Part shown: piece after piece, positions 35,498-44,486 of the stretch
How the letters are laid out: every line of letters starts with the position of its first letter
Position numbering within the stretch: the stretch's first letter is position 1
DNA from: Pedobacter sp. JY14-1
Lineage (GTDB): Bacteria > Bacteroidota > Bacteroidia > Sphingobacteriales > Sphingobacteriaceae
NCBI RefSeq assembly: GCF_029269825.1
Contig: NZ_JARJHU010000008.1
Location: 620,001 to 684,000 of the forward strand
DNA: 64,000 nt
Direction of reading: 5' to 3'
Program-made: the position numbers and the translations under genes
Notes under the pieces: model-generated
Database searches by the model: none
Told to the model about the DNA's origin: nothing
What the model saw: the letters and a program-made list of their open reading frames with translations, nothing else

Positions 35498-36226
35498 ATG
35501 CGTTTATTTAACCTATATAAACTTTATCTCTCCTCCGATAAGGATTTCATAAAGAAGTTAAATAATATTTTAGGGTTCGTACCTGGAAATACAGCGTTGT
35601 ATAAGATGGCCTTCCGGCACCGTTCGGTAGCAAAAGTACTTAAAAACGGCAGTCGCAGCAGCAATGAACGCCTGGAATTTCTGGGTGATGCTGTACTCGG
35701 TGCCGTAATCGCGGAGCTTCTGTTTAAAAGCTATCCTTATAAAGAAGAAGGTTTTCTTACGGAAATGCGGTCTAAGATCGTTAACCGGGCAAACCTGAAC
35801 CAACTGGCCAGAAAAATGGGCTTCGATCAGCTGATCGTTTTTGACCAAAAAGCGGTAAATATCCAGTCAAAGCACCATTCGATGCTTGGAGATGCCTTTG
35901 AAGCGCTGATCGGTGCGATCTATCTCGATAAAGGATACAACTTCACCAGGGAATTCTTGCTAAAACGTATTGTCAAGCCTTATGTTGACATACATACCCT
36001 GGAACAAACGGAAACTAATTTCAAGAGTAAGCTTATCGAATGGTGCCAGCGTCACGGTAAAGATATCTCATTTGAGCTCATACAGAACAGTGAGGGTGAA
36101 AGTGCAAAATTATTTACCATTCAGGCTTTGGTGGACGGCGAAAGCTGTGGTGTTGGCCGCGATTACAACAAGAAGAATGCAGAAAAGCTGGCGGCAGAAA
36201 AGGCCTGTGAAATCCTGTCTATTTAA
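35498..36226 (+). CDS. rnc: Ribonuclease III
   Basis: A 242-residue double-strand-specific endoribonuclease that processes rRNA and regulatory RNAs. Seen: FRHRSVAKVL, the signature NERLEFLGDAVLG, HSMLGDAFEALIGAIYLD, and a C-terminal dsRNA-binding domain (FKSKLIEWCQRHG and GRDYNKKNAEKLAAEKA). Its 3' end overlaps the convergent gene by 8 bp. A second ATG at 35494 is out of frame; the one at 35498 is used. Confidence 0.96.
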   Translation: MRLFNLYKLYLSSDKDFIKKLNNILGFVPGNTALYKMAFRHRSVAKVLKNGSRSSNERLEFLGDAVLGAVIAELLFKSYPYKEEGFLTEMRSKIVNRANLNQLARKMGFDQLIVFDQKAVNIQSKHHSMLGDAFEALIGAIYLDKGYNFTREFLLKRIVKPYVDIHTLEQTETNFKSKLIEWCQRHGKDISFELIQNSEGESAKLFTIQALVDGESCGVGRDYNKKNAEKLAAEKACEILSI

Positions 36227-36977
36227 TTGAAGGCTGAACTTCTTTTTTTGCTGTTGTTGAATCCGTCTTCAGGCTTTCCGTATAGTGCCGGTAAGAATCC
36301 TTGATATATTTAATAGCATCGTACTGCGTCCAGTTCTTGGTCCGGTCAAAAGACGGACGATAATCGAACATGAATTTGTCCAGTGCCTGACCATCCTGCA
36401 AACCAGTGCTGCTTTTTACAATATTGTCATTAAAAAAGCCGTCGATATGTGTCTGCTCGATTTCTGTTTCAGCGTAACGACCGAAACGCCGTGCATTTTT
36501 TGGTGTCTTGCCAAAAAGCTCATAAACAGCAGTAAGTGGCTTGAAAAAGAAAGACATAACCGGGGGCTTTCCCTGGTAAAAAGAGCCGTTGCGCTTGAAA
36601 TCGCGCTTGATGTCTTCCATCTCTGATTGCTTAGACTGCCCAACAATATCTACCTGTTTGAGCATTCTGTTCCTGTTGAGCAGGACGATGATGTCGACCT
36701 TATCGGTATTTACCGCTGCTGTAAAATCTGAATAGCCGCTTTTCATGATCAGCAGGGTATCGCCGATCGCTGCGCGGATCTGAAACAACCCAAGCTCGCT
36801 GCTGCTTACAGAACCTTGTGTCCGCTGGTTAATGATCTGCGCACCCGCGACCCGGCCACTGCTCTCCCTGTCCTTAATCACACCTCTGACCAGGAATTCC
36901 CGCTGTGCAAATAGCGACGATGCAGAAAACAGCATCAGAAACAGCAAAAGAACAGCTTTTGTACAACGGAGTCTCAT
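36219..36977 (-). CDS. Carboxypeptidase-regulatory-like domain exported protein
   Basis: A 252-residue protein. The start at 36975-36977 gives a signal peptide (RLRCTKAVLLLFLMLFSASS, then LFAQ); an upstream extension to 37019 lacks this pattern. After the signal comes FLVRGVIKDRESSGRVAGAQIINQ, the start of a CarboxypepD_reg-like beta sandwich, with SSELGLFQIRAAIGDTLLI. The C-terminal half is basic and helical with no recognised domain. Such proteins occur widely in Bacteroidota envelopes; the role is unknown. Confidence 0.75.
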   Translation of the reverse strand: MRLRCTKAVLLLFLMLFSASSLFAQREFLVRGVIKDRESSGRVAGAQIINQRTQGSVSSSELGLFQIRAAIGDTLLIMKSGYSDFTAAVNTDKVDIIVLLNRNRMLKQVDIVGQSKQSEMEDIKRDFKRNGSFYQGKPPVMSFFFKPLTAVYELFGKTPKNARRFGRYAETEIEQTHIDGFFNDNIVKSSTGLQDGQALDKFMFDYRPSFDRTKNWTQYDAIKYIKDSYRHYTESLKTDSTTAKKEVQPSIK

Positions 36978-37099
36978 TATTGCGTGTGTGTTTCGTGTAT
37001 AAACGGCCTGGATGATCAAAATATTTTGTAAAATTAACCATTGCCATTTAATGTATTAAGTTAAAAAAAGTTAAATCGGCACGACAAAACAATAAATCA

Positions 37100-37107
37100 T
37101 ATCTTTG
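37100..37107 (+). promoter_or_regulatory. -7 box immediately before yicC
   Basis: TATCTTTG ends four bases before the A of the yicC ATG (37111), predicting a leaderless or nearly leaderless mRNA. No clear TTTG was found at -33. Confidence 0.45.
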
Positions 37108-37110
37108 CGC

Positions 37111-37986
37111 ATGATAAAATCGATGACAGGTTATGGTCTGGCCACCGCCGACCACGCGAATGTGAAGTTTTCAGTCGAGATCAAATCACTGAACAGCAAG
37201 TTCCTGGAACTGAGTTTGAAGACACCTCGGGCTTTTGCCGACAAGGAACTATTTCTGCGCAACCTGTGCAATAAGGAAATTGAGCGCGGCAAAGCCAGCG
37301 TATCGATTAATGTCGAGCGGAGTGAGGAGACCCTGAAAGGAGCCGCCATCAATGCGGCCCTGCTTGGCAAGTATTACCGGCAGCTGGAAGAGATCAACCT
37401 CAACCTGGGCGCCAATTCATCTAACCTCTTGCAGGCAGCCCTCAATTTTCCTGAAGTGATCACTTATTCGGAAGAAGAGGCCAATGAGGAGGAATGGAAC
37501 ATCCTGGTTACGACGTTTAACGAAGCCATGCATAATTTCAATGCGTTCAGACTGACCGAAGGCGCTGTCCTGAAGACTGAACTGGAACAAAGGGTGAATA
37601 ATATCCTGAGTTTATTTGCAGAAGTGGAACTGCGCGAGCCTGACCGCATACCTAATGTCCGTGCCCGGTTGAACCAGTTCCTGGATGAAGCAGTAGGCAA
37701 GGCAAATATAGACCAGAACCGGCTGGAACAGGAACTGATCTATTACATCGACAAACTGGACATCACCGAAGAGAAAATCCGCCTGAAAAGCCATTGCGAT
37801 TATTTCCTGACTACCCTGAAAAATAAGGATGCCAATGGCAAGAAACTGGGTTTCATTTCTCAGGAAATGGGCCGGGAAATCAATACGATGGGTGCCAAGG
37901 CCAATGACGCACAGATACAACAGCTCGTCGTAGGCATGAAGGAAGAACTCGAAAAGATAAAAGAACAGTTATTGAATATTTTGTAG
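37111..37986 (+). CDS. YicC family endoribonuclease
   Basis: A 291-residue YicC/YloC protein. The start MIKSMTGYGLATADHANVKF is the diagnostic YicC opening; an in-frame TTG six bases upstream is less likely. The C-terminal half has the DUF1732 region (RLEQELIYYIDKLDITEEKIRL, then GKKLGFISQEMGREINTMGAKAND). E. coli YicC is reported as an endoribonuclease affecting small RNAs. It forms an operon with gmk (9-bp gap) and nadD (4-bp gap). Confidence 0.94.
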   Translation: MIKSMTGYGLATADHANVKFSVEIKSLNSKFLELSLKTPRAFADKELFLRNLCNKEIERGKASVSINVERSEETLKGAAINAALLGKYYRQLEEINLNLGANSSNLLQAALNFPEVITYSEEEANEEEWNILVTTFNEAMHNFNAFRLTEGAVLKTELEQRVNNILSLFAEVELREPDRIPNVRARLNQFLDEAVGKANIDQNRLEQELIYYIDKLDITEEKIRLKSHCDYFLTTLKNKDANGKKLGFISQEMGREINTMGAKANDAQIQQLVVGMKEELEKIKEQLLNIL

Positions 37987-37995
37987 TTTCTATAA

Positions 37996-38565
37996 ATGAA
38001 ACAAGGTAAGCTCATCATATTTTCTGCTCCTTCCGGAGCCGGCAAAACGACCATTGTTAAACACCTGCTTGGAAAATTTCCTTCCCTCAGCTTTTCCATT
38101 TCGGCGACTACGCGCGAGTTGAGGGGCCAGGAACAGCATGGCAAAGATTACTATTTCATTTCCAAGGAGGATTTTCTGCACCGTGTGGCACTCCATGAGT
38201 TTGTAGAGTTCGAGGAAGTTTACAACGGTACCTTCTACGGAACACTAAGGTCCGAGATCGAAAGAATCTGGAATGCGGGTCGGCATGTGATCTTTGACAT
38301 CGATGTGGAAGGCGGGCTGCGCCTGAAAAGGAAATACGAACAGGATGCACTGGCTATATTTGTACAGCCGCCTTCCCTGGAAGTATTGAAAGAGCGCCTG
38401 AGCGGCCGGGGTACCGACAGCGCCGAAAAACTGGCCGAACGTTTTGCAAAGGCTGAAAAAGAGCTGGGCTATGCAGACAAGTTTGATGTGACCTTAAAGA
38501 ATTATGATCTTGAAACGGCCTGTGCGGAGGCTGAAAAACTTGTCGGGGATTTTTTAGTCAGTTGA
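37996..38565 (+). CDS. gmk: Guanylate kinase
   Basis: A 189-residue GMP kinase. P-loop IIFSAPSGAGKTTIVKHL (residues 6-23), GMP-binding motifs SATTRELRGQEQHGKDYYF and FVEFEEVYNGTFYGTL, and lid region RLSGRGTDSAEKLAERFA. Length and motif order are standard. It is part of yicC-gmk-nadD, a common Bacteroidota arrangement. Confidence 0.97.
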   Translation: MKQGKLIIFSAPSGAGKTTIVKHLLGKFPSLSFSISATTRELRGQEQHGKDYYFISKEDFLHRVALHEFVEFEEVYNGTFYGTLRSEIERIWNAGRHVIFDIDVEGGLRLKRKYEQDALAIFVQPPSLEVLKERLSGRGTDSAEKLAERFAKAEKELGYADKFDVTLKNYDLETACAEAEKLVGDFLVS

Positions 38566-38569
38566 TCTC

Positions 38570-39145
38570 ATGGCAAAGACCGGTCTGTTCTTCGGCTCAT
38601 TTAATCCGGTACATGTCGGGCACCTGGTGATTGCCGGTTATCTGTCTGCCTTTACCGATCTGGACGAAGTCTGGCTGGTGGTTTCTCCGCACAACCCCCT
38701 GAAGAATAAATCCGGACTGGCAAACAAGTATGACCGCCTGGAAATGGCGCGCCTGGCTGTCGAGGGTGTGGAGAATATTAAAGTGAGTGACATCGAATTT
38801 GCCCTGCCCCAACCTTCCTACACGGTAGATACACTGGCTCACCTGAGAGAAAAATATCCGGGGAGGGAATTTGCCCTGATCATGGGGGCGGACAACCTGG
38901 TCTCGCTGAAAAAATGGAAGAACTATGAACTGCTGCTCAGGGACTACCAGGTTTATGTATATCCTCGCCCGGGGACAGAAGTTCAGGACTGGGCCGGACA
39001 CCCTGCCATCACCATTACGGACACTCCTCAAATGGACATTTCATCTACCTTTATCCGGAAGGCGGTAAAGGAAGGCAACAGTGTGCGCTTCTTTGTACCG
39101 GATAAGGTGCTGGACTTTATCGAAAGCAAGGGAATGTACCGCTGA
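38570..39145 (+). CDS. nadD: Nicotinate-nucleotide adenylyltransferase
   Basis: A 191-residue enzyme that adenylates nicotinate mononucleotide in NAD synthesis. The nucleotidyltransferase signature LFFGSFNPVHVGHLVIAGYL is at the N-terminus, followed by LVVSPHNPLKNKS, LIMGADNLVSLKKWKNYE and the C-terminal ISSTFIRKAVKEGNSVRFFV. All catalytic motifs are intact. Last gene of the yicC-gmk-nadD operon. Confidence 0.96.
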   Translation: MAKTGLFFGSFNPVHVGHLVIAGYLSAFTDLDEVWLVVSPHNPLKNKSGLANKYDRLEMARLAVEGVENIKVSDIEFALPQPSYTVDTLAHLREKYPGREFALIMGADNLVSLKKWKNYELLLRDYQVYVYPRPGTEVQDWAGHPAITITDTPQMDISSTFIRKAVKEGNSVRFFVPDKVLDFIESKGMYR

Positions 39146-39197
39146 GCAAATCCCTGGAGATACGGTACTCCGGGTTTTCACCCAACTCCCGAACTGG

Positions 39198-39911
39198 TTA
39201 CGATTGGCGGTACAGCAGGAAAATCGCAGGCCGTTTGTGCAAATCTATATTTTCTTTTCGCCACTGGGCGACCGGCATTGTCCTGATGTATTCGCTCGCA
39301 GCGGTCAGGTCGCACGCTACACACAACAACGTGGTTGGCTGACTATTCTTCAGGATATCGTCCAGTAAATGATTGTTGCGGAAGGGCGTTTCTATGAACA
39401 GCTGAGTCTGCCTGTTCCTCTGGGACAATTGTTCCAGGTCTTTTATTTTTCTTCCCCTTTCTGCCTTATCTATAGGCAGATAGCCGTGAAAAGTAAAGCT
39501 CTGCCCACTGAACCCGGAGGCCATGAGCGCCAGCAGCAGCGCGCTCGGACCTACAAGCGGCACAACTTTGATTCCCCGTTTGTGGGCCTCGGCAACAATC
39601 TCTGCACCAGGATCGGCCACTCCGGGACAGCCAGCCTCGCTCATCAGCCCGACATCTTTGCCCAGTTGCAGTTCCCTGAAAAAAGGCACCAGCGAACTGC
39701 CTCTTTTATGTTTCCCGTAGTCATGAATAGTCAGATCCGCCTGGGGTATGCGCAAACCAGCCTGCTTTAAGAATTTTCTGGCCGTTTTTTCGTTTTCAAC
39801 AATATAGGTGCTGATCTGGTTGACCGTATCACCCAGAAAGGGTGTAAAAGACCGGCTTGCCGCATCTTCGGCCAGCGGAACGGGGATCAGAAAAAGGGTT
39901 CCTGTCTGCAT
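39198..39911 (-). CDS. RsmI-like SAM-dependent methyltransferase
   Basis: A 237-residue tetrapyrrole-methylase-fold protein. The ATG at 39909-39911 (MQTGTLFLIPVPLAED) fits the family start; the frame extends to 40037 without domain character. Seen: LMSEAGCPGVADPGAEIV (the SAM/substrate loop, SDAGTPxxSDPG in RsmI), VVPLVGPSALLLALMASG and LFIETPFRNNHLLDDIL. This is the shorter RsmI paralogue common in Bacteroidota; the rRNA target is not established. It converges on nadD. Confidence 0.88.
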   Translation of the reverse strand: MQTGTLFLIPVPLAEDAASRSFTPFLGDTVNQISTYIVENEKTARKFLKQAGLRIPQADLTIHDYGKHKRGSSLVPFFRELQLGKDVGLMSEAGCPGVADPGAEIVAEAHKRGIKVVPLVGPSALLLALMASGFSGQSFTFHGYLPIDKAERGRKIKDLEQLSQRNRQTQLFIETPFRNNHLLDDILKNSQPTTLLCVACDLTAASEYIRTMPVAQWRKENIDLHKRPAIFLLYRQS

Positions 39912-40163
39912 AGGCTGCAAATAAAAAAAATATTTATGGAATGTGGGCAAAGCCTGCATCTTTAGATCAGTAAGTTCTTTTAAAACAAACAGAGCCCGGG
40001 GAAGCAAACAGAATATAATATAGTGTACTCTATACACTTACTAAATTTTATTCTGTCATATTATTGTTAAGCATTGTAATATTTCAAAAACACATTAAAC
40101 ATTCAGCGCCTTTGGAACTCAAATTGATATACGAAGAACGTTAGGAAACTTAAACACACAAAA

Positions 40164-41441
40164 ATGAAAAGCATGTTCAAATTACCGGCTATAGTTCTGG
40201 GGCTCTTGCTCCTCCTAACCGGCAGCACACAAAGGGTTTTGGCCCAGGACGAAGACATCTCGCTCCAGTCTTTTTATGACGAGCTGTCTCCTTATGGCAC
40301 CTGGATCCAGGACCCACAGTATGGCTATGTCTGGCGACCAGATGTTGATCAGGGCGACTTCAGGCCATACTATACGAATGGCCGCTGGGCTATGACCGAG
40401 TATGGCAATACCTGGGTATCGAACTACGACTGGGGCTGGGCACCCTTCCACTATGGCCGGTGGGTATATAACCGGTTCGGCCAATGGGTGTGGATCCCTG
40501 ATACGGTATGGGGTCCGGCCTGGGTTAGCTGGAGAAGCGGTGGTGGCTATTATGGCTGGGCGCCATTAGGCCCGGGCATGTCGGTAAACATCAACTTCAA
40601 CATCCCTTCGCTCTGGTGGGTATTCATACCGAAAAGAAATATCTACTACAGTAGCTTCCCCCGCTATTATTCCCGCAGGAACCTGACGATCATCAACAAC
40701 ACAACGATCATCAACAATACCTACGTAAGGAACAACAGGACTTACTACAGCGGTCCGAGGGCAGACGATATCAGGCGTTATACAGGAAGGGATGTAACCG
40801 TCTACAGCGTAGACCGTACCAGCAGGCCAGGACGAAGTGGCATTAGCGGCAACCGGGTGGAGATCTATAACCCACGCCCCTCAAGGAGCAACGGTAATGT
40901 TGCTGCCGCGCCAAGAACTTCCGTAAGAGGTGAAGGCTATACCACGCCGCGCGACGGCAGGATTTCTGTCGGTGACCGTGGTAACCGCGAAAGCCAGAAC
41001 GGAAGGATGGGCCGCGACCGTGGAATTGAGATACAGGAAAGCCGGCAGCAGACCCGCGACAACGCGAGGCAGAACAACGATGCAGGCAGGATAGAGCAAA
41101 ACAGGTCTTTTGCAGACCGCGAAGACCGGATTGGCCGGGATGCTGGCACCGACCGCACAATCAGGCCCGAAAATAGTGAACGAAGCGAAGCCATAATCCG
41201 CGAAAGGCAGGCCGCTCCCGATAGGGCGAGTGCAGAACGCGCCAGCCGCCAGGATCAGTACAGGCAGCAGCGGCAGGAAGTACAGCAACAAAGACAGGAA
41301 GCGCCCCGTCAGGAAAGAAGGGTAGAACAACAACGCTCACAACCCCAAAGGATCGAGCAATCAAGAGGCTTCGAAAACCGTGGCAGCCAGGGCGGAGGAA
41401 GAGAAGGCAATTCCAGGTCGTCCAGAGGCGGTCGGGGATAA
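40164..41441 (+). CDS. DUF6600-type exported protein with Arg/Gln-rich tail
   Basis: A 425-residue protein with a signal peptide (FKLPAIVLGLLLLLTGSTQR then VLAQ). Residues ~30-160 are aromatic-rich repeats of the form YGTWIQDPQYGYVWRP, YGNTWVSNYDWGWAPFHYG and RFGQWVWIPDTVWGPAWV, as in DUF6600. A strand-rich segment with Asn-Asn-Thr repeats follows (IINNTTIINNTYVRNNRTYY). The last ~200 residues are low-complexity R/Q/E/S/G (RQQRQEVQQQRQEAPRQERR) and surely disordered. A cell-envelope location is likely; the function is unknown. A terminator at 41468-41494 follows. Confidence 0.8.
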   Translation: MKSMFKLPAIVLGLLLLLTGSTQRVLAQDEDISLQSFYDELSPYGTWIQDPQYGYVWRPDVDQGDFRPYYTNGRWAMTEYGNTWVSNYDWGWAPFHYGRWVYNRFGQWVWIPDTVWGPAWVSWRSGGGYYGWAPLGPGMSVNINFNIPSLWWVFIPKRNIYYSSFPRYYSRRNLTIINNTTIINNTYVRNNRTYYSGPRADDIRRYTGRDVTVYSVDRTSRPGRSGISGNRVEIYNPRPSRSNGNVAAAPRTSVRGEGYTTPRDGRISVGDRGNRESQNGRMGRDRGIEIQESRQQTRDNARQNNDAGRIEQNRSFADREDRIGRDAGTDRTIRPENSERSEAIIRERQAAPDRASAERASRQDQYRQQRQEVQQQRQEAPRQERRVEQQRSQPQRIEQSRGFENRGSQGGGREGNSRSSRGGRG

Positions 41442-41467
41442 GCATAGTTAATCAGTCGAACCAGGAG

Positions 41468-41494
41468 AACCGGCCTTTACAGTGCCGGTTTTTC
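41468..41494 (+). terminator. Terminator after the DUF6600 gene
   Basis: Stem AACCGGC (41468-41474) with GCCGGTT (41484-41490), followed by TTTTCTTTTG. It lies upstream of the prfC promoter box TATCTTTG (41511-41518). Confidence 0.85.
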
Positions 41495-41552
41495 TTTTGT
41501 ATTTTATCCCTATCTTTGCAGCCTTTAAAACAGGCGGCATGCCTAACCCTTT

Positions 41553-43136
41553 ATGATTCACCCGGAAATAGAAAAAAGAAAAACGTTCGCCATCATCAGC
41601 CACCCCGATGCGGGAAAGACGACACTTACTGAAAAGTTCCTGCTTTTTGGCGGCGCCATCAATACTGCCGGTGCGGTAAAACGCAACAAGGCTAACCAGA
41701 GTAATACTTCCGACTTTATGGAGATTGAAAAGCAGCGCGGTATTTCCGTTGCGACCTCAGTAATGGGCTTTGAGTACAGCGGCAAACGGATCAATATTCT
41801 GGATACCCCGGGCCACAAGGATTTTGCCGAAGACACGTACCGGACCCTATCGGCGGTAGACAGTGTGATCCTGGTGGTAGACTGCGTAAAGGGAGTAGAG
41901 GAACAGACGGAGAAGCTCATGTCCGTGTGCAGGATGCGGAACACGCCGGTGATCATTTTCATCAACAAGATGGACCGCGAGGGCAAGGACGCCTTTGACC
42001 TCCTGGACGAAATCGAAAATAAGCTCAATATCAGCCTTTGCCCGCTTTCCTGGCCCATTGGTCAGGGCCATACGTTTAAAGGCGTGTATAGCATTTATAA
42101 CAGGCACCTGAACCTTTTTGAACCAGACAAGACGAAGATCAGTGAGCCGGTCATCGAAGTGAGCGACCTGGACGACGCCGGACTGACCAGTTTCCTGAAA
42201 CAACAGGAACTGGATACCCTGAAAGGCGACCTCGAACTGGTACATGGCGTATATGGCGAAATTGACCAGGACCTCTACAAAGAAGGACTGCTGGCGCCTG
42301 TTTTCTTTGGCAGCGCGATCAATAACTTTGGCATTAAGGAACTGCTGGACACCTTCATTACCATTGCCCCCAGCCCTAAAAGCAGGGAAGCAGAAGAACG
42401 CGAGGTTAAAGTAGACGAAAAGAACTTTTCGGGCTTTGTATTTAAGATCCATGCCAACCTCGATCCCAAGCACCGTGACCGGATCGCCTTTTTGCGCATC
42501 TGTTCCGGAAAATTTGAACGCAACAAGTTCTATTACCATACCCGTCAGGACAAGAAACTGAAGTTTTCCAACCCCATGGACTTCATGGCCAATGAAAAGA
42601 GCATTGTGGAAGAGGCCTGGCCCGGTGACGTGGTCGGCTTATATGACAGCGGGAACTTTAAGATCGGAGACACGCTGACGGAAGGCGAAAAACTGCAGTT
42701 TAAAGGCATCCCCAGTTTCTCGCCGGAGATCTTCAAGGAGCTGGAAAACCGGGACCCGCTGAAGACCAAGCAGCTGGAAAAAGGTATCCAGCAATTGACA
42801 GAAGAGGGCGTTGCCCAGCTGTTCATCATGCAGCCTGGTAACCGTAAAGTTGTCGGTGCCGTTGGCGAACTCCAGTTTGAAGTCATTGCCTTCCGGCTGG
42901 AACATGAATATGGCGCGAAAGCCGCTTTCCGGATGTTGTCTTACACCCGGTCATCCTGGGTCACCTCAACCGATAAAAAGAAATTGGAAGAATTCCTGAA
43001 ACGCAAGCAGCAGCACATTGGCCACGATAAGGATGGCAACCCGGTATTCCTTTCAGACAATGAGTTCATGATCAACATGACCATGCGCGATTACCCGGAT
43101 ATCGAGTTCCACAAAACCTCAGAATTTAAGTCTTAG
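41553..43136 (+). CDS. prfC: Peptide chain release factor 3
   Basis: A 527-residue translational GTPase that recycles RF1/RF2. G1 SHPDAGKTTLTEKFLLFGGAI, G2 region KQRGISVATSVMGFEY, G3 DTPGHKDFAEDTYRTL, G4 FINKMDREGKDAF, and the RF3 C-terminal region (GDVVGLYDSGNFKIGDTLTEG and GVAQLFIMQPGNRKVVGAVG). The length matches RF3 rather than EF-G. It has its own -7 box at 41511-41518 and overlaps the argH stop by 4 bp. Confidence 0.97.
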   Translation: MIHPEIEKRKTFAIISHPDAGKTTLTEKFLLFGGAINTAGAVKRNKANQSNTSDFMEIEKQRGISVATSVMGFEYSGKRINILDTPGHKDFAEDTYRTLSAVDSVILVVDCVKGVEEQTEKLMSVCRMRNTPVIIFINKMDREGKDAFDLLDEIENKLNISLCPLSWPIGQGHTFKGVYSIYNRHLNLFEPDKTKISEPVIEVSDLDDAGLTSFLKQQELDTLKGDLELVHGVYGEIDQDLYKEGLLAPVFFGSAINNFGIKELLDTFITIAPSPKSREAEEREVKVDEKNFSGFVFKIHANLDPKHRDRIAFLRICSGKFERNKFYYHTRQDKKLKFSNPMDFMANEKSIVEEAWPGDVVGLYDSGNFKIGDTLTEGEKLQFKGIPSFSPEIFKELENRDPLKTKQLEKGIQQLTEEGVAQLFIMQPGNRKVVGAVGELQFEVIAFRLEHEYGAKAAFRMLSYTRSSWVTSTDKKKLEEFLKRKQQHIGHDKDGNPVFLSDNEFMINMTMRDYPDIEFHKTSEFKS

Positions 43137-44464
43137 GCCAAAAGGCGCTGTACGGCATTCTGCACCTTTTCAAACCCAAACTGCGACAGCACCTGCGTCA
43201 TCAGCGCTTCAATAGATTCGTTGCATAAGTTGCCGATGCTGCCTTCATGGGTATGGTTCACATGCGTTTCCGGCTGGAAAGTGCCCTTATCGATCATGGC
43301 GCCCACTTCCTTATACGCTTCGCGGAACGGCGTGCCCTTCAATACCAAGTCGTTCACCACCTCCACACTGAAGAGGTAGTCGTATTTATGGTCTTTTAGT
43401 ATGTCTTCTTTAATGGAAATGTGCTGCAACATGAAAACGGTCATTTCCAGGCATTCGTTCAACGAAGTGATCGCCGGAAAAAGATTTTCCTTCAGCAACT
43501 GCAGATCGCGGTGGTAACCGGAAGGCAGGTTTACTGTCATCATGGCGATCTCATTGGGCAGTGCCTGTATTTTATTGCAGCGCGAGCGGATCAGTTCAAA
43601 GACATCAGGATTCTTCTTGTGTGGCATGATGCTCGAACCCGTGGTCAGCTCGTCCGGAAAGCTGATAAAGCCAAAGTTCTGGTTGATGAACAAACACACA
43701 TCCATCGCCATTTTAGCGAGCGTAGCTGCCACAGATGACATCGCCTGCGCAAGGATACGTTCCGTCTTGCCCCTGCCCATCTGTGCATATACCACATTAA
43801 AATTGAGGTTTTCAAAGCCAAGCAGCTGTGTCGTCAGGGTGCGGTTCAGCGGAAACGAGGAACCATAACCCGCAGCAGAGCCCAGCGGGTTTTTATTGCA
43901 GACCTTCCAGGCCGCCAGCATCAGCTCCATGTCGTCCACCAGGCTTTCCGCATAAGCGCCAAACCAGAGCCCGAATGAGGAAGGCATCGCAATCTGCAGG
44001 TGGGTGTAACCTGGCAGCAGTTTGTCTTTATGAGTATTGCTCAGTTCGATCAGTTTGCCAAACAAGACAGAAGTATGGCCAACCACCTCCTCAATGCAGT
44101 GCCTGAAATACAGTTTCAGGTCTACCAGCACCTGGTCGTTGCGCGAGCGGCCACTGTGGATCTTCTTGCCCGCGTCTCCGATACGCTGTGTCAGCAACCA
44201 TTCCACCTGGGAGTGCACGTCTTCCACGCTGTCTTCAATCACGAAATCACCTGATGCAATTTCAGCATAGATCTGTTTCAGTTCCTTTTGCACAGCTGTG
44301 AGGTCATCAGCAGTCATCAGGCCGATACTTTCCAGCATCTGCACGTGCGCGAGCGAGCCGAGCACGTCAAATGCCGCCATCTGCAGGTCCAGTTCACGGT
44401 CCCTGCCTACAGTAAAAGTTTCAATGTCCTTGTTAACGATGGTATTCTTCTGCCAGATCTTCAT
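43133..44464 (-). CDS. argH: Argininosuccinate lyase
   Basis: A 443-residue enzyme of the fumarase/aspartase superfamily that splits argininosuccinate into arginine and fumarate. Seen: VEDVHSQVEWLLTQRIGDAGKKIHSGRSRNDQ, GYTHLQIAMPSSFGLWF, and the signature loop TTGSSIMPHKKNPDVFELI with the catalytic Ser. It is the last gene of the arginine cluster, separated from the preceding glycosidase-like gene by 22 bp. Confidence 0.97.
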   Translation of the reverse strand: MKIWQKNTIVNKDIETFTVGRDRELDLQMAAFDVLGSLAHVQMLESIGLMTADDLTAVQKELKQIYAEIASGDFVIEDSVEDVHSQVEWLLTQRIGDAGKKIHSGRSRNDQVLVDLKLYFRHCIEEVVGHTSVLFGKLIELSNTHKDKLLPGYTHLQIAMPSSFGLWFGAYAESLVDDMELMLAAWKVCNKNPLGSAAGYGSSFPLNRTLTTQLLGFENLNFNVVYAQMGRGKTERILAQAMSSVAATLAKMAMDVCLFINQNFGFISFPDELTTGSSIMPHKKNPDVFELIRSRCNKIQALPNEIAMMTVNLPSGYHRDLQLLKENLFPAITSLNECLEMTVFMLQHISIKEDILKDHKYDYLFSVEVVNDLVLKGTPFREAYKEVGAMIDKGTFQPETHVNHTHEGSIGNLCNESIEALMTQVLSQFGFEKVQNAVQRLLA

Positions 44465-44486
44465 GCTGCAAAAATAAAATAAATGG

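Noticed and set aside
40110..40163. ECF-sigma-like promoter (GGAACTC) before the DUF6600 gene
   Set aside because: A plausible -35-like string was seen but no matching -10 element at the right spacing.
41847..42539. 230-codon minus-strand frame inside prfC
   Set aside because: Antisense to RF3 GTPase motifs and without family resemblance.
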